Source: Actinomycetales bacterium SN12
Lineage (GTDB): Bacteria > Actinomycetota > Actinomycetes > Actinomycetales > Microbacteriaceae
Direction: 5' to 3'
Length of the DNA stretch: 64,000 bases
Assembly (NCBI GenBank): GCA_002837415.1
Contig: PJCV01000001.1
Coordinates: 186,001 to 250,000 of the forward strand
Every line of letters starts with the position of its first letter. The first letter of the stretch is position 1. A model generated the notes under the pieces. The model was not told the DNA's origin and did not search any database. It was given only the letters and a program-made list of their open reading frames with translations. Positions 9,267 through 20,197 of the stretch are shown in pieces. A program made the position numbers and the translations under genes.

Positions 9267-9299
9267 AAACGGCCCCCGACGTGGTGTCGGGGGCCGTTT
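9267..9299. terminator. Bidirectional intrinsic terminator
   Basis: A perfect 14-bp stem (AAACGGCCCCCGAC and its complement) closes a 5-nt loop, GTGGT. The A-rich and T-rich flanks let it act on both strands. It sits between the convergent thioesterase and response-regulator genes. Confidence 0.9.
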
Positions 9300-9331
9300 C
9301 GCTGTGCGAGCCGGTGCGGCTCAGACAGAAG

Positions 9332-9949
9332 TCATTTCTTGGGCGCGAGCTGCTCGATGATGGCCTTCGCGACGTCCTGCATGGTGAGACGGCGGTCCAT
9401 CGACGCCTTCTGGATCCAGCGGAACGCCTCGGGCTCGGACAGGCCCATCTTCTCGTTCAGCAGGCCCTTGGCGCGGTCGACGAGCTTGCGGGTCTCGAAG
9501 CGCTCGACCATGTCGGCGACCTCGGCCTCGAGCGTGATGATCTGCTCGTGACGGGCCAGCGCGATCTCGATGGCCGGCAGCAGGTCGTTCGGGGTGAAGG
9601 GCTTGACGACGTATGCGAGGGCGCCGGCCTCGCTCGCACGCTCGACGAGCTCCTTCTGGCTGAACGCGGTCAGCAGCACGACGGGGGCGATGTTGGCCTT
9701 GTGCAGCTTCTCGGCGGCGCTGATGCCGTCGAGCTGAGGCATCTTCACGTCCATGACGACGAGGTCGGGCCGCAGCTCGGTGGCCAGCTGCACGGCGGTC
9801 TCGCCGTCGCCGGCCTCGCCGACGACATCGAAGCCGTTGTCGCGCAGGATCTCGACGATGTCGAGGCGGATCAGCGACTCATCCTCAGCGACGACGACGC
9901 GACGCGGGGCGGATGCCGTGGGCTGCTCGGGCTGCTCTTGCTCAGTCAC
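9332..9949 (-). CDS. pdtaR: ANTAR-domain response regulator (PdtaR type)
   Basis: A 205-residue two-domain regulator. The receiver domain (about 17-130) has the acidic pair EDE and the phospho-acceptor Asp67 in VVMDVKMP. A C-terminal ANTAR RNA-binding domain (about 145-200, RKLVDRAKGLLNEKMGLSEPEAFRWIQ) follows. In mycobacteria PdtaR is phosphorylated by PdtaS and acts as a transcription antiterminator on RNA hairpins. The cognate kinase gene is not in this window. The start is GTG 9949, with AGGATGG upstream. Confidence 0.93.
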   Translation of the reverse strand: MTEQEQPEQPTASAPRRVVVAEDESLIRLDIVEILRDNGFDVVGEAGDGETAVQLATELRPDLVVMDVKMPQLDGISAAEKLHKANIAPVVLLTAFSQKELVERASEAGALAYVVKPFTPNDLLPAIEIALARHEQIITLEAEVADMVERFETRKLVDRAKGLLNEKMGLSEPEAFRWIQKASMDRRLTMQDVAKAIIEQLAPKK

Positions 9950-10041
9950 CCGTCCATCCTAGTCGAAGGCCGCGCACGTCGGCGGAAAGCGCGCGCGGGC
10001 TGCCGTGCCGGCTGCGATACAGTCGTATGCGCGGTGTGCCG

Positions 10042-10124
10042 GCCGGCGTGGCGGAATGGCAGACGCGGAGCACTCAAAATGCTCTGTCCGAGAGGGCGTG
10101 TGGGTTCGAGTCCCACCGCCGGCA
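10042..10124 (+). tRNA. tRNA-Leu (anticodon CAA)
   Basis: An 83-nt class II tRNA. The acceptor stem is GCCGGCG (10042-10048) pairing with CGCCGGC (10117-10123), with discriminator A. The anticodon loop CTCAAAA gives CAA at 10075-10077, reading UUG. A long variable arm precedes the T arm GTGGG-TTCGAGT-CCCAC. The 3' CCA is not encoded (the bases after the discriminator are CA then T). A terminator follows three bases later. Confidence 0.97.
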
Positions 10125-10126
10125 CA

Positions 10127-10167
10127 TGCGCAGGAGGGCCGTCCCGCAGGGGCGGCCCTCCTGCGCA
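10127..10167. terminator. Terminator between tRNA-Leu and the DUF1264 gene
   Basis: A perfect 15-bp stem with arms 10127-10141 and 10153-10167 (TGCGCAGGAGGGCCG and its complement) and an 11-nt loop. It follows the tRNA on the plus strand and the DUF1264 stop on the minus strand. There is no strong T-run. Confidence 0.8.
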
Positions 10168-10168
10168 C

Positions 10169-10894
10169 TCACACGGGGCCTTCGCCGCCGGCGGCATCCG
10201 CGTCGATCACCCCGGGTATCGGCGAGCTGCCAGGAAAGCTGTCGCGCAGCACGTCCACGCCGTGCTGCGGGTGCGCGTCCGCTGTCAGGTCCTGGCGCTG
10301 CTCGCGTCGGGGCGCGGAGTCCAGCCCCATGGTCTCTTCGCGGTCCTGCTCGAGACGTGGGTCGCTCTCCCCATCCCGGTTGAACGACCACATCAGCATC
10401 GGCTCACCGAGCGGCAGCGTGTTCCCGCCGCCCAGATCGTGGCGACCCGTGTGCCAGGTGTGCCAGGTCTTGCCGTAGCTGTTGAGCAGCCTCTTCATCA
10501 GCGCCTTCTCGGCGGGCGCCGGCAACCCGGGAGCGATCAGTGAGCCGGAGAGCACCTCGTAGTTGTGCGGATGCCAGTACTGCTGCTCGTCTGCGGGAAG
10601 GGTGTGGAACAGCTTCTCCGAGATGATGTACTCGATGCCGATCAGGTTCGCGTCGGCGGTGTTGCCGTCGAACAGCGTGGCCTGGATGAAGTCGTCGTTG
10701 ACCACCCGGCAGAAGTGATGTGCCTCCATCTGCATGGCCGGGTCATCCTTGGCCGGATGGAATCCGACCACGTACACGTCGAACTTCTTCAGCGGCGTCG
10801 CACTCTGCAGCGCTTTCGCGCCCAGCTCCAGCGCCGAGAGCCAGAGCCCCTTGTCGTCGCCCGCGGGCTGCAGCGGGCTTCGTCGATCAGTCAT
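10169..10894 (-). CDS. DUF1264 (OBAP-like) family protein
   Basis: About 241 residues of the DUF1264 family, related to plant oil-body-associated proteins. Family landmarks are the His-rich EAHHFC, LIGIEYIIS and WHPHNYEV segments. The molecular function is unknown. The last 60 residues after RHDLGGGNTLPLGEP are charged and look disordered. Three ATGs stand in tandem at 10900, 10897 and 10894, directly after GTGAGGAG. The third gives the best ribosome-site spacing and is used here. Confidence 0.82.
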   Translation of the reverse strand: MTDRRSPLQPAGDDKGLWLSALELGAKALQSATPLKKFDVYVVGFHPAKDDPAMQMEAHHFCRVVNDDFIQATLFDGNTADANLIGIEYIISEKLFHTLPADEQQYWHPHNYEVLSGSLIAPGLPAPAEKALMKRLLNSYGKTWHTWHTGRHDLGGGNTLPLGEPMLMWSFNRDGESDPRLEQDREETMGLDSAPRREQRQDLTADAHPQHGVDVLRDSFPGSSPIPGVIDADAAGGEGPV

Positions 10895-10973
10895 CATCAT
10901 CTCCTCACTCGTCGTACGGCCAAGGTGGCACAGCGGGACGAGTTTCGGAGTGCGGTTGATTTATCTCAGACGA

Positions 10974-11639
10974 TCACTCCGCGAGAGCGGCGACCTCGGC
11001 CATCACCCGGGGATTGGCGAGCACGCGGAAGTGGCCGCCGGTGTCCAATGGCACGTTCTTCGCCCCCGGCAGTTCACTGCCCTCGGGGATGTGCGGGTCG
11101 AAACGGGCGTACACCGAGACGATCCGCGCATTGACCTCGTGCTGCGCCGAGAGGTGGACGATCGAAGGGTCGCGCGGCGAGAGCGCCCGCAGGTTGCGCG
11201 GCAGCATGAGCCGGGCGTAGCGCGATCCGCCGAACGGCGTCGCGACCGCCACCATGCCACGGATCCGCTCGCGCTCGAAGCCCAGCATGGCCAGCTTCCC
11301 CGCCAGGCCGCCCTTGCTGTGCGCGAGCAGCACGACGTCCTGCAGCGAGTGGGCGGCGAGGTAGGCCGCGACGCCATCGGCCATCTCCGCCACGGGCTGC
11401 AGATTGCGGTGCAGCGAATCCAGCACGTGCACGGGATGCCCCAGCTCGTGCACGCGCAGCGCGAGCGGCTGCATGAACTTCCAGGTCTCGTAGATCCCCG
11501 GCAGCACCACGATCGGCGTGCCGGTGCCCGACAGGAAGCTCTCCGGATGCACACGGCTCGCGAACGCGCGCGCCTGCCAGACAGCGGCGTAGGCGTAGTC
11601 CTCCGCCCACCACACCGCTCGGCGCAGCACGCCGCTCAC
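10974..11639 (-). CDS. Alpha/beta hydrolase (lipase-like)
   Basis: A 221-residue alpha/beta hydrolase. The nucleophile elbow is LLAHSKGG (Ser near residue 108) after a VVLPGIYETW oxyanion strand, and DTGGHFRVL near the C-terminus gives the catalytic His. The elbow AHSKG resembles triacylglycerol-lipase and PGAP1-like enzymes. The GTG start overlaps the stop of the upstream hydrolase gene by four bases (GTGA), so the pair is translationally coupled. Substrate is unknown. Confidence 0.85.
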   Translation of the reverse strand: MSGVLRRAVWWAEDYAYAAVWQARAFASRVHPESFLSGTGTPIVVLPGIYETWKFMQPLALRVHELGHPVHVLDSLHRNLQPVAEMADGVAAYLAAHSLQDVVLLAHSKGGLAGKLAMLGFERERIRGMVAVATPFGGSRYARLMLPRNLRALSPRDPSIVHLSAQHEVNARIVSVYARFDPHIPEGSELPGAKNVPLDTGGHFRVLANPRVMAEVAALAE

Positions 11640-12457
11640 GCGTCGCGGCTTCCCGCTAATGGCGCCGGTGCCTGCCCCGGCTGCGAGCCGAGCAGATGGC
11701 CGAGAGTGTGGACGATCGCTGCGGTCACCGCTCGCGGTGCCGAGTGCTGCGCGTTGTGTGCGCGCCCGGGGATCTCCACGAGCGCCACGGGCGCTCCTCG
11801 CCCGCGGGCGTCACGGAGGCGCCGGCACCAGTCGCGCCCAGCGATCGGGTCGCGTGAGCCGCGAACGATCAGCAGCGGCCCGCGCAGATCGCGCACACGC
11901 TCCTCGATCCGGTAGCGCAGCATGTGTCGCAGCTGGGCGAGGTACCAGACCGGTCCGCAGCGCAGATAGTCGCCGAACACGAGGGCATTCGCACCGGGCG
12001 GCTCCCGCAGGGTGTCCAGTGCCAGCAGAGCTGCCTGGGCCAGCACAGTGCGACGGCGGTCGTCTGTCACCGGGCCGATCAGCACGACGGCGTCGCTGAG
12101 CTGCGGGTGCCGCGCGGCCAGCTCGGTGACCCACTGGGTTCCCATCGACTGCCCGACCAGAATCAGGCTCGCGGGGCGGTCGGGCATGAGCTCGTCGAGA
12201 ACCACCGTCAGCGCATCGGCCATCCTCGTCACGTCCACGTCCTGCTCCGGACGAGCCAGGCCCGCGAAGCCGGGCAGATCCACCGACACGACAGTGGCGT
12301 GCGCGGTGAGGCGGCCGTGCAGGCGCGCGAGATAGCGGTGCGACATGCCGATGCCGTGCACGAGCACCACGGTGGCAGGGCCCGGTCCGGGCGAGGTGAG
12401 CGTGCGGAACACCAGCTCGCCCACGCGGTGTCGGCGGGTCGAACGCTCCTGGCTCAT
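11636..12457 (-). CDS. Alpha/beta hydrolase
   Basis: A 273-residue alpha/beta hydrolase with VLVHGIGMSHRYL as the oxyanion-hole strand, LVGQSMGTQ as the nucleophile elbow, RGSRDPIAG supplying the acid and RAHNAQHS supplying the His. It resembles small carboxylesterases and hydrolases of the MhpC/BioH class. The ATG at 12457 was chosen because the open frame above it runs through the pyk terminator. It is coupled to the second hydrolase gene downstream. Confidence 0.85.
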   Translation of the reverse strand: MSQERSTRRHRVGELVFRTLTSPGPGPATVVLVHGIGMSHRYLARLHGRLTAHATVVSVDLPGFAGLARPEQDVDVTRMADALTVVLDELMPDRPASLILVGQSMGTQWVTELAARHPQLSDAVVLIGPVTDDRRRTVLAQAALLALDTLREPPGANALVFGDYLRCGPVWYLAQLRHMLRYRIEERVRDLRGPLLIVRGSRDPIAGRDWCRRLRDARGRGAPVALVEIPGRAHNAQHSAPRAVTAAIVHTLGHLLGSQPGQAPAPLAGSRDA

Positions 12458-12486
12458 CTCAGCACCGTATCGCGTCTGACAGACAC

Positions 12487-12527
12487 GAGCGCCGAGGGGC
12501 GGCCCGTCGGCCCGCCCCTCGGCGCTC
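12487..12527 (-). terminator. Terminator of the gltB-gltD-pyk end of the block
   Basis: A 16-bp GC-rich stem (arms 12487-12502 and 12512-12527, GAGCGCCGAGGGGCGG and its complement) with a 9-nt loop, nine bases after the pyk stop. No strong T-run is present, as is common in high-GC actinobacteria. Confidence 0.82.
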
Positions 12528-12536
12528 GGATGCTGC

Positions 12537-13991
12537 TCAGACTCCGGTCTTGTAAACGGGAGCCGCGCCGCCGACGGCATCCCCGACCTTGTGGACTCGG
12601 ATGTCGTTGGTCGAGCCGATGATCCCGGGAGGGGATCCGGAGATGACGACGATCACATCGCCCTCCTCGGCCAGACCGCTGCCCAGCAGGTACTCGTCGG
12701 CCTGACGGTACATCGAGTCGGTGTGCTGCACCATCTCGACGAGCGTCGAGCGGATGCCCCAGGTCATGGCCATCCGGCGGCGGATGTCGGGCTCGGGCGT
12801 GAACGCGATCATCGGGATGCGCGAGCGCAGACGCGACAGGCGGCGAGCGGAGTCGCCGGACTGCGTGAACACGCACAGATACTTCGCGCCGACGAACTCT
12901 GCCACCTCGAGGGCCGCGAGCGTGATCGCTCCGCCCTGCGTGCGGGGCTTCGTGTTCAGCGGCGAGATCCGCTCGAGCCCGTGCTCCTCGGTCGACTCGA
13001 TGATGCGCGCCATGGTCTCGACCACGACGATCGGGTACTCGCCCACGCTCGTCTCGCCCGAGAGCATGACCGCGTCCGCACCGTCGAGGACGGCGTTGGC
13101 GACGTCGGAGGTCTCGGCGCGGGTGGGCACCGGGCTCGAGATCATCGACTCGAGCATCTGCGTCGCCACGATGACCGGCTTGGCGTTGCGGCGAGCGAGT
13201 TCGACGGCGCGCTTCTGCACGATCGGGACCGCTTCGAGGGGCAGCTCGACGCCCAGGTCGCCGCGGGCCACCATGATGCCGTCGAACGCGTCGACGATCT
13301 CCTCGAGGGCGTCGACGGCCTGCGGCTTCTCGACCTTGGCGATGACGGGGACGCGCACACCCTCTTCGGCCATGATCTCGTGCACGCGGTCGACGTCGGC
13401 GGCGTTGCGCACGAACGACAGGGCGATGACGTCGGCGCCGATGCGCAGACCCCAGCGCAGGTCGTCCTCGTCCTTCTCACTCAGCGCGGGAACGTTGACG
13501 GCGACTCCGGGCAGGTTGATGCCCTTGTTGTTGGACACGGCGCCGGCGACGATGACCTTCGTGGTGACGACGGTGCCGTCGGTCTCGACGACCTCCACGC
13601 GCACCTTGCCGTCGTCGATCAGCAGGAAGTCGCCGGCGTTGACGTCCTGCGGCAGGCCCTTGAACGTCGTGCCGCAGATCTCACGGTTGCCGATGATGTC
13701 TTCCGTGGTGATCTTGAAGATGTCACCGACCTCGAGCTCGTACGGACCGTCCTCGAAGCGGCCGAGCCGGATCTTCGGACCCTGCAGGTCGACGAGGATG
13801 GCGACAGCACGTCCCGAGTCCTCGGCGGCGCGACGGACGTTCGAGTAGTTGGCCTCGTGCACGGAGTAGTCGCCGTGGCTGAGGTTCAGACGGGCGACGT
13901 CCACACCGGCGTCGATAAGGGCACGGACCTTCTCATAGGTCGAGGTTGCAGGGCCGAGTGTGGCGACGATCTTCGCGCGTCTCAACATCAT
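12537..13991 (-). CDS. pyk: Pyruvate kinase
   Basis: A 484-residue cytosolic enzyme that converts phosphoenolpyruvate and ADP to pyruvate and ATP. Signatures include KIVATLGPAT at the N-terminus, the substrate loop LDLQGPKIR, the catalytic Lys segment VIAKVEKPQA, VARGDLGVELP and MLSGETSVGEYP. Length is normal for the family. The start is uncertain: ATG-ATG-TTG stand in a row after CTGGAG. The TTG at 13985 has the best spacing and would give MRRAKIVATLGP, matching homologues, whereas the first ATG (reported) abuts the ribosome site. It is separated from gltD by 50 bases. Confidence 0.95.
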   Translation of the reverse strand: MMLRRAKIVATLGPATSTYEKVRALIDAGVDVARLNLSHGDYSVHEANYSNVRRAAEDSGRAVAILVDLQGPKIRLGRFEDGPYELEVGDIFKITTEDIIGNREICGTTFKGLPQDVNAGDFLLIDDGKVRVEVVETDGTVVTTKVIVAGAVSNNKGINLPGVAVNVPALSEKDEDDLRWGLRIGADVIALSFVRNAADVDRVHEIMAEEGVRVPVIAKVEKPQAVDALEEIVDAFDGIMVARGDLGVELPLEAVPIVQKRAVELARRNAKPVIVATQMLESMISSPVPTRAETSDVANAVLDGADAVMLSGETSVGEYPIVVVETMARIIESTEEHGLERISPLNTKPRTQGGAITLAALEVAEFVGAKYLCVFTQSGDSARRLSRLRSRIPMIAFTPEPDIRRRMAMTWGIRSTLVEMVQHTDSMYRQADEYLLGSGLAEEGDVIVVISGSPPGIIGSTNDIRVHKVGDAVGGAAPVYKTGV

Positions 13992-14041
13992 CTCCAGGGT
14001 AAGAGGGCATAAATCAACATGGCGACGTTGCCGCGCCCAGC

Positions 14042-15508
14042 CTACGCGGGCTGAACGCTGAACGCGACATCTGTGACCGCCACCGGGGCGGGCAGCACGG
14101 TGGCGCCCATCAGGTGCCGGTCGATGGCTGCGGCCGCCGACCGCCCCTCGGCGATCGCCCAGACGATGAGCGACTGTCCGCGTCCGGCGTCGCCCGCCAC
14201 GAAGACGCCCGGAACCGTGGTCGCGTATTCGCCATCGCGCTGCAGGCTGCTGCGCTCGGTCGCCACGGGCACGGTGTTGCCGCCGAATGACGCGGTCTCG
14301 GGCCCGGTGAATCCCATGGCGATGAGCACGAGCTCAGCGGGGATCTCGCGCTCGGTGCCGCTGCGCGGCACGCGCCGGCCGTCGATGTACTCGGTCTCCG
14401 CCACGCGGACGGCACGGACGCGACCGTCCGAGTCGCCGAGGAACTCCACCGTGGACGCGAGGTAGGTGCGCTCACCGCCCTCCTCGTGCGCGGACTGCAC
14501 CTCGAACAGCGTCGGCATGGTGGGCCATGGCTGCTCGTCGGACCTGACCGTGCCCGGCTGCTTTCCGATCGCGAGGTTGGTCACGCTGCGCGCGCCATGA
14601 CGATGCGCCGTCCCGATGCAGTCGGCGCCGGTGTCACCGCCGCCGATCACGACGACGTGCCTGCCCGCAGCGGTGATCTGGTCGGCGACCTCGTCGCCGG
14701 CACCCACCCGGTTGGAGGGCACGAGATAGTCCATCGCGAAGTGCACACCCTCGAGGTCCCGTCCGGGGATCGGAAGGTCACGGGGCACCGTGGCTCCGGT
14801 GGCGATCAGCACGGCGTCGTAGCGGCCGCGAAGGTCGTCCCACGACAGGTCCCGGCCGATCTCCACGCCCGGGCGGAAGCGCGTGCCCTCCTCCTCCATC
14901 TGCCGCAGGCGGATGTCGAGGTGCCGCTTCTCCATCTTGAAATCCGGGATGCCGTAGCGCAGCAGTCCGCCGATGCGGTCGTCGCGCTCGAACACGACGA
15001 CCGTGTGCCCGGCACGGGTGAGCTGCTGGGCCGCGGCGAGACCGGCAGGTCCGGACCCGACGACAGCGATCGTGCGGCCGGTGAGACGCTGCGGTGGCTG
15101 CGGCTCGACCCATCCGTTCGCGAACGCCTGGTCGATGATCGAGACCTCGATCTGCTTGATCGTCACGGCCGGCTGGTTGATGCCGAGCACACAGGCGCTC
15201 TCGCACGGCGCAGGGCACAGCCTCCCGGTGAACTCCGGGAAGTTGTTCGTCGCGTGCAGCCTCTCGATCGCTGCCCGGTCGGCACCGCGCCAGGTGAGGT
15301 CGTTCCACTCCGGGATGAGGTTGCCCAACGGGCATCCGGAATGGCAGAACGGCACACCGCAGTCCATGCATCGGCCTGCCTGGCGCTTCAGAACCGTCCG
15401 GTCGCCGGGTTCGTAGACCTCTTTCCAGTCCATGATCCGGACGGGCACCGGCCGGCGGGCCGGCAGCTCGCGTTCGGTCGTCTTCAGAAAGCCCTTGGGG
15501 TCAGCCAC
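14042..15508 (-). CDS. gltD: Glutamate synthase small subunit
   Basis: A 488-residue NADPH-dependent FAD protein that passes electrons to GltB for glutamate synthesis from glutamine and 2-oxoglutarate. N-terminal [4Fe-4S] cysteines lie in [14 protein letters not shown] and [12 protein letters not shown]. The FAD site is [12 protein letters not shown] and the NADPH site is [11 protein letters not shown]. The GTG start lies inside the end of gltB (8-nt overlap), so the subunits are translationally coupled. Confidence 0.96.
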   Translation of the reverse strand: MADPKGFLKTTERELPARRPVPVRIMDWKEVYEPGDRTVLKRQAGRCMDCGVPFCHSGCPLGNLIPEWNDLTWRGADRAAIERLHATNNFPEFTGRLCPAPCESACVLGINQPAVTIKQIEVSIIDQAFANGWVEPQPPQRLTGRTIAVVGSGPAGLAAAQQLTRAGHTVVVFERDDRIGGLLRYGIPDFKMEKRHLDIRLRQMEEEGTRFRPGVEIGRDLSWDDLRGRYDAVLIATGATVPRDLPIPGRDLEGVHFAMDYLVPSNRVGAGDEVADQITAAGRHVVVIGGGDTGADCIGTAHRHGARSVTNLAIGKQPGTVRSDEQPWPTMPTLFEVQSAHEEGGERTYLASTVEFLGDSDGRVRAVRVAETEYIDGRRVPRSGTEREIPAELVLIAMGFTGPETASFGGNTVPVATERSSLQRDGEYATTVPGVFVAGDAGRGQSLIVWAIAEGRSAAAAIDRHLMGATVLPAPVAVTDVAFSVQPA

Positions 15509-18500
15509 CGGTCACCTCCAGGATCCGGTCCCAGATGACGTCGCCGTCGGGGTCGATCCCCGCGGCCTCGGCCTCCTGGCGCATGGTGCGCACCGCCGCG
15601 TAGTCGCGGGGCAGCACCTTCGTGAATTCGTTGAGGACGCTCTCGAAGTCGTCCAGGAGAGCGGATGCCAGCGGCGACGCCGTCCGCTCGACGTGCTCGA
15701 CGAGCAGCTCGCGCAGCACCTCGGCGTCGTCGCGCTCGAGCGTCGTGAGCAGCAGCTCTCCGCTCTGCAGCGCCTGACTGTTCACTCGCGCCGCGCTGAG
15801 CCGCCGCACGTACGCGACCCCGCCGGACATCCCCGCACCGAGGTTGCGACCGGTGTCACCGAGGATGACTGCGACGCCACCCGTCATGTACTCCAGCGCG
15901 TGATCTCCGACGCCTTCCACGACCGCGGTCGCTCCGGAGTTGCGCACGAGGAACCGCTCCCCCACCACACCGGAGATGTACATGCTGCCGCTGGTCGCGC
16001 CGTAGCCGATCACGTTGCCGGCGACGACGTTGCGGTGCGGCTCGAACCGGGCATCCCGAGCCGGACGGATGGTGATGTCTCCACCCGAGAGACCCTTGCC
16101 GACGTAGTCGTTCGCGTCGCCCTCCAGCCGCAGCACGATGCCGGGCGGCAGGAAGGCCCCGAGTGACTGGCCGGCGGTGCCGTGCAGGGTGATGTCGATC
16201 GTCTCGCGGGGAAGACCCGCCGCGCCGTGTCGTGCGGTGACATGGTGGCCGAGCATGGTGCCGACGGCTCGCTCGGTGTTGCGGATGGGCAGCTCGATGA
16301 CCACCGGCAGCGCGCTGTCGAGGGCTTCGGTCGCATGCACGAGCAGCGCCGTGTCGAAGTGCTTTTCGAGCTCGTGCTCCTGCGCTCGCGCGCTGCGCCT
16401 CGGCTCTCCGGCAGGAAACGCCGGACCCTCGAGGATCGGCGCCAGGTCGAGGCCGTTGGTCTTCCAGTGCCGCACGGCCGGATCGGTGCGCAGCAGGTCG
16501 CTCCGGCCGATGATCTCGTCGATCGAGCGGAATCCGAGGGCGGCGAGCAGCTCGCGCACCTCTTCGGCGATGAACTCCATGAAGTTCACCACGAACTCCG
16601 GCTTGCCCGTGAAGCGCTGGCGCAGCACCGGGTTCTGGGTCGCCACGCCCACCGGACAGGTGTCGAGGTGACACACCCGCATGAGGATGCAGCCGCTGAC
16701 CACCAGAGGTGCCGTCGCGAAGCCGAACTCCTCCGCTCCCAGCAGTGCGCCGATGATCACATCGCGCCCGGTCTTCAGCTGCCCGTCGACCTGCACCACG
16801 ACGCGGTCGCGCATGCCGTTGAGCATGAGCGTCTGCTGCACCTCGGCAAGACCCAGCTCCCAAGGGGTGCCGGCGTGCTTCAGCGAGTTCAACGGGCTCG
16901 CGCCCGTGCCGCCGTCGTGACCCGACACGAGCACCACGTCGCTGAGCGCCTTCGCGACGCCGGCCGCGACCGCCCCGATGCCCGACTGGCTGACCAGCTT
17001 GGTGTGGATGCGCGCCTTGGGGTTCGCGCGCTTCAGGTCGAAGATCAGCTGCTTGAGATCCTCGATCGAGTAGATGTCGTGGTGCGGTGGCGGGGAGATG
17101 AGTCCCACGCCCGGGGTGGCGTGCCGCGTGCGGGCCACCCATGGGTACACCTTCTGCGGCGGGAGCTGCCCGCCCTCGCCGGGCTTGGCGCCCTGGGCGA
17201 GCTTGATCTGCAGATCGTCAGCCTCGGTGAGGTACTGGCTGGTCACGCCGAACCGGCCGGAGGCGACCTGCTTGATCGCGCTGCGCCGCTCGGGGTCGGT
17301 GAGGCGCTCGGGGTCCTCGCCGCCCTCACCGGTGTTCGACTTCGCTCCCAGGCGGTTCATCGCGATCGCGAGGGTCTCGTGCGCCTCCTGCGAGATCGAC
17401 CCGTAGCTCATCGCACCGGTCGAGAATCGCTTCACGATCGCGCTGACCGGCTCGACCTCGTCGAGGGGCACCGGCGGGCGCTCGCCGGTGCGCAGCTCGA
17501 ACAGTCCGCGCAGCGTCTTCAGCTCGCGCGCCTGGTCGTCGACCAGACGGGTGTACTCCCGGAAGATGTCGTAGCGGCGGTTTCGCGTGGCGTGCTGCAG
17601 CCGGAACACCGTCTCCGGGTTGAACAGGTGCGGTGAGCCCTCTCGCCGCCACTGGTACTCGCCGCCGGTCCACAGCCGCTCGTGCGCGCGGGGCGCGCCG
17701 TCCTGCGGGTAGGCGTAGTCATGGCGCTGCTGATTCTCGGCGTAGATGTCATCGATGCCGATGCCGCCGAGCTTCGTCTCGGTGCCGGTGAAGTACCGGT
17801 CGATGAGCTCCTGGCCGAGCCCGATCGCCTCGAAGACCTGCGCTCCGGCGTAGGACGAGACCGTCGAGATCCCCATCTTCGACATGATCTTCAGCACCCC
17901 CTTGCCCAGCGCGTGGATGAGGTTGTGCACGGCCTGATCGGGCGTGATCCCGGTGATGAAGCCGGTGCGCACCAGATGCTCGACCGTCTCCATGGCGAGG
18001 TACGGGTTCACGGCGGCCGCACCGTAGCCGAGCAGCGTCGCGACATGGTGCACCTCGCGCACGTCGCCGGCCTCGACGATCAGGCCGACTCGCATGCGCG
18101 TCTCACGCCGGATCAGGTGGTGATGCACAGCCGAGAGCATCAGCAGCGACGGGATCGGCACCAGGTCCTTGTCGGAGTCGCGGTCGGAGAGGATGAGGAA
18201 CTCCGCTCCGCGCTCGATCGCCGCATCCGCCTCTGCGCACATCGCCTCGAGCCGCTCGGGCAGCGACTGGGGGCCGGCATCGAAGTGGTACAGACCGGAG
18301 ATCGTCGCACTGGTGCGACCGGGCAGCGCCCTGTCGACGTGCTTGATCTTCGCCAGCTCGTCGTTGTCGATGACGGGGAAGTCGAGGCTGACCGTACGCG
18401 CATGCTCCGGGCCCCACTCCAGGAGGTTGCGCTGCGTTCCGAGGCCGAGCCGCAGGCTGGTCACGACCTCTTCGCGGATGGCATCGAGCGGGGGGTTGGT

Positions 18501-20066
18501 GACCTGAGCGAACTGCTGCACGAAGTAGTCGAAGAGCAGCCGGGGCCGTGCGCTGAGCGCGGCGATGGGGGTGTCGCTGCCCATCGCACCGAGCGGCTCA
18601 GCGCCGGTCTGCCCCATCGGGGTGAGCAGCACCTTCACCTCCTCCTCGGTGTAGCCGAAGGTGCGCTGACGGCGGGTGATCGACGCCGCCGGATGCACGA
18701 TGTGCTCGCGCTCCGGAAGATCGGCGAGGCGCACCGCACCGGCATCCAGCCACTCCTGCCAGGGATGCAGGGTCGCGAGGTCGCGCTTCACCTCGGCGTC
18801 CCCGATGATCCGCCTCTGGGCCGTGTCGACGAGGAAGAGGTGGCCGGGGCGCAGACGGCCACGCCGCTTGATGCGCTCCGGCGCGAACTCGAGCACCCCG
18901 GTCTCGCTGCCGATGACGACCAGTCCGTCGACCGTCTCGGTCCAGCGGCCGGGACGGAGGCCGTTGCGGTCGAGCGTCGCGCCCACCTGGGCGCCGTCCG
19001 TGAAGATCAGCGCGGCCGGGCCATCCCACGGCTCCATCTGGATGTCGTGGAACTCGTAGAAGGCGCGCAGGTCGGGATCGATGTCGGCCTGCTTCTCCCA
19101 CGCCTCCGGCACCATCATCATGATCGCGTGCGGCAGGCTGCGCCCGGTGAGGGTGAGCAGCTCGAGAACCTCGTCGAAGGAGGCAGAGTCGCTCGCGCTG
19201 TCGCTGCAGATCGGCAGCAGCGGGCGGATGTCGCCCAGGAGGTCGGACCGCAGCTGCGATTGGCGGGCGCGCATCCAGTTGCGGTTGCCGCCGACGGTGT
19301 TGATCTCGCCGTTGTGTGCGAGCATGCGCAGCGGCTGTGCGAGCGGCCAGGACGGGAACGTGTTCGTCGAGTAGCGCGAGTGCACGACCGCGAGCTCGGA
19401 GGCGAAGCGCTCGTCCTGCAGGTCGGGGTAGAACGGCTCGAGCTGCAGCGTCGTCAGCATGCCCTTGTAGCCGAGCGTGCGGCACGACAGCGAGACGAAG
19501 TAGGCGCCGAGTTCGTGCTCGGCGCGCTTGCGCAGCCGGTAGGCGACGCGGTCGAGGGTCAGCGGGGAGCCTGCGCTCGCGCCGGGGATGCCGACGAAGA
19601 GCTGCTCGAACGCCGGACGGGCCTCGTCCGCGAGCGGGCCGAGGTGCTCGTTGGCGGTGGGAACGACGCGCCACCCGAGCACGTCGAGCCCCTCTGCGGC
19701 GGCGATGCGCTCGATGCCGGCCTTCTGCTCACGGCGGGCGCTCGACTCCCGAGGGAGGAACGCGAGTCCTGCGGCGTACTCGCCTGCAGGAGGGAGGTCG
19801 AAGGAGACGACCTCTCGGAGGAACGCATCCGGCATCTGGGTGAGGATGCCGGCGCCATCGCCGGTGCCGGCATCAGAGCCGATCGCACCGCGGTGTTCCA
19901 GGTTGCGCAGCGCCTCGAGCGCCAGCGCGATGATGTCATGGCCGGGTTCCCCGCGGAGCGTTGCGACCATGGCCAGGCCGCAGGCATCCTTCTCGTGGGC
20001 GGGGTTGTACAGACCCTGTTTCGGGGGGTAGGCGCCGGAGGCGCCGTAGGGAGGCTGGAAGTACAC
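15501..20066 (-). CDS. gltB: Glutamate synthase large subunit
   Basis: A 1521-residue protein, normal for bacterial GltB. The class II glutaminase Cys is residue 29 in [13 protein letters not shown], so a 28-residue propeptide should be cleaved. Central and FMN-binding synthase domains follow with [17 protein letters not shown] and [12 protein letters not shown]. The [3Fe-4S] cysteines are in [17 protein letters not shown]-terminal glutamate-synthase beta-helix ends the protein. The start is GTG 20066 with GAGGA about nine bases upstream. Ammonia from glutamine is channelled to 2-oxoglutarate. Confidence 0.96.
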   Translation of the reverse strand: MYFQPPYGASGAYPPKQGLYNPAHEKDACGLAMVATLRGEPGHDIIALALEALRNLEHRGAIGSDAGTGDGAGILTQMPDAFLREVVSFDLPPAGEYAAGLAFLPRESSARREQKAGIERIAAAEGLDVLGWRVVPTANEHLGPLADEARPAFEQLFVGIPGASAGSPLTLDRVAYRLRKRAEHELGAYFVSLSCRTLGYKGMLTTLQLEPFYPDLQDERFASELAVVHSRYSTNTFPSWPLAQPLRMLAHNGEINTVGGNRNWMRARQSQLRSDLLGDIRPLLPICSDSASDSASFDEVLELLTLTGRSLPHAIMMMVPEAWEKQADIDPDLRAFYEFHDIQMEPWDGPAALIFTDGAQVGATLDRNGLRPGRWTETVDGLVVIGSETGVLEFAPERIKRRGRLRPGHLFLVDTAQRRIIGDAEVKRDLATLHPWQEWLDAGAVRLADLPEREHIVHPAASITRRQRTFGYTEEEVKVLLTPMGQTGAEPLGAMGSDTPIAALSARPRLLFDYFVQQFAQVTNPPLDAIREEVVTSLRLGLGTQRNLLEWGPEHARTVSLDFPVIDNDELAKIKHVDRALPGRTSATISGLYHFDAGPQSLPERLEAMCAEADAAIERGAEFLILSDRDSDKDLVPIPSLLMLSAVHHHLIRRETRMRVGLIVEAGDVREVHHVATLLGYGAAAVNPYLAMETVEHLVRTGFITGITPDQAVHNLIHALGKGVLKIMSKMGISTVSSYAGAQVFEAIGLGQELIDRYFTGTETKLGGIGIDDIYAENQQRHDYAYPQDGAPRAHERLWTGGEYQWRREGSPHLFNPETVFRLQHATRNRRYDIFREYTRLVDDQARELKTLRGLFELRTGERPPVPLDEVEPVSAIVKRFSTGAMSYGSISQEAHETLAIAMNRLGAKSNTGEGGEDPERLTDPERRSAIKQVASGRFGVTSQYLTEADDLQIKLAQGAKPGEGGQLPPQKVYPWVARTRHATPGVGLISPPPHHDIYSIEDLKQLIFDLKRANPKARIHTKLVSQSGIGAVAAGVAKALSDVVLVSGHDGGTGASPLNSLKHAGTPWELGLAEVQQTLMLNGMRDRVVVQVDGQLKTGRDVIIGALLGAEEFGFATAPLVVSGCILMRVCHLDTCPVGVATQNPVLRQRFTGKPEFVVNFMEFIAEEVRELLAALGFRSIDEIIGRSDLLRTDPAVRHWKTNGLDLAPILEGPAFPAGEPRRSARAQEHELEKHFDTALLVHATEALDSALPVVIELPIRNTERAVGTMLGHHVTARHGAAGLPRETIDITLHGTAGQSLGAFLPPGIVLRLEGDANDYVGKGLSGGDITIRPARDARFEPHRNVVAGNVIGYGATSGSMYISGVVGERFLVRNSGATAVVEGVGDHALEYMTGGVAVILGDTGRNLGAGMSGGVAYVRRLSAARVNSQALQSGELLLTTLERDDAEVLRELLVEHVERTASPLASALLDDFESVLNEFTKVLPRDYAAVRTMRQEAEAAGIDPDGDVIWDRILEVTGG

Positions 20067-20144
20067 CAGTCACCGTCCTCAGATTTCAAGTGAACCCGGG
20101 GACGCCATCGGCCCGTGCGTTCAGTGCGATCTCTCGCGCGGAAG

Positions 20145-20164
20145 GAGGGTCCAGGCGGACCCTC
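20145..20164. terminator. Hairpin between lgt and gltB
   Basis: An 8-bp stem GAGGGTCC/GGACCCTC with an AGGC loop, 34 bases after the lgt stop. No T-run follows on the minus strand. It may be a weak terminator or attenuator separating the trp-lgt and glt units; the remaining 131-nt gap is otherwise featureless to me. Confidence 0.45.
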
Positions 20165-20197
20165 GCGTGACGGGAGCGGTGCTTGTGGCGATGGCTC

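Noticed and set aside
17682..20093. An 803-codon open frame on the plus strand
   Set aside because: It is exactly opposite gltB, lacks any recognisable domain and is a by-product of high-GC codon usage.
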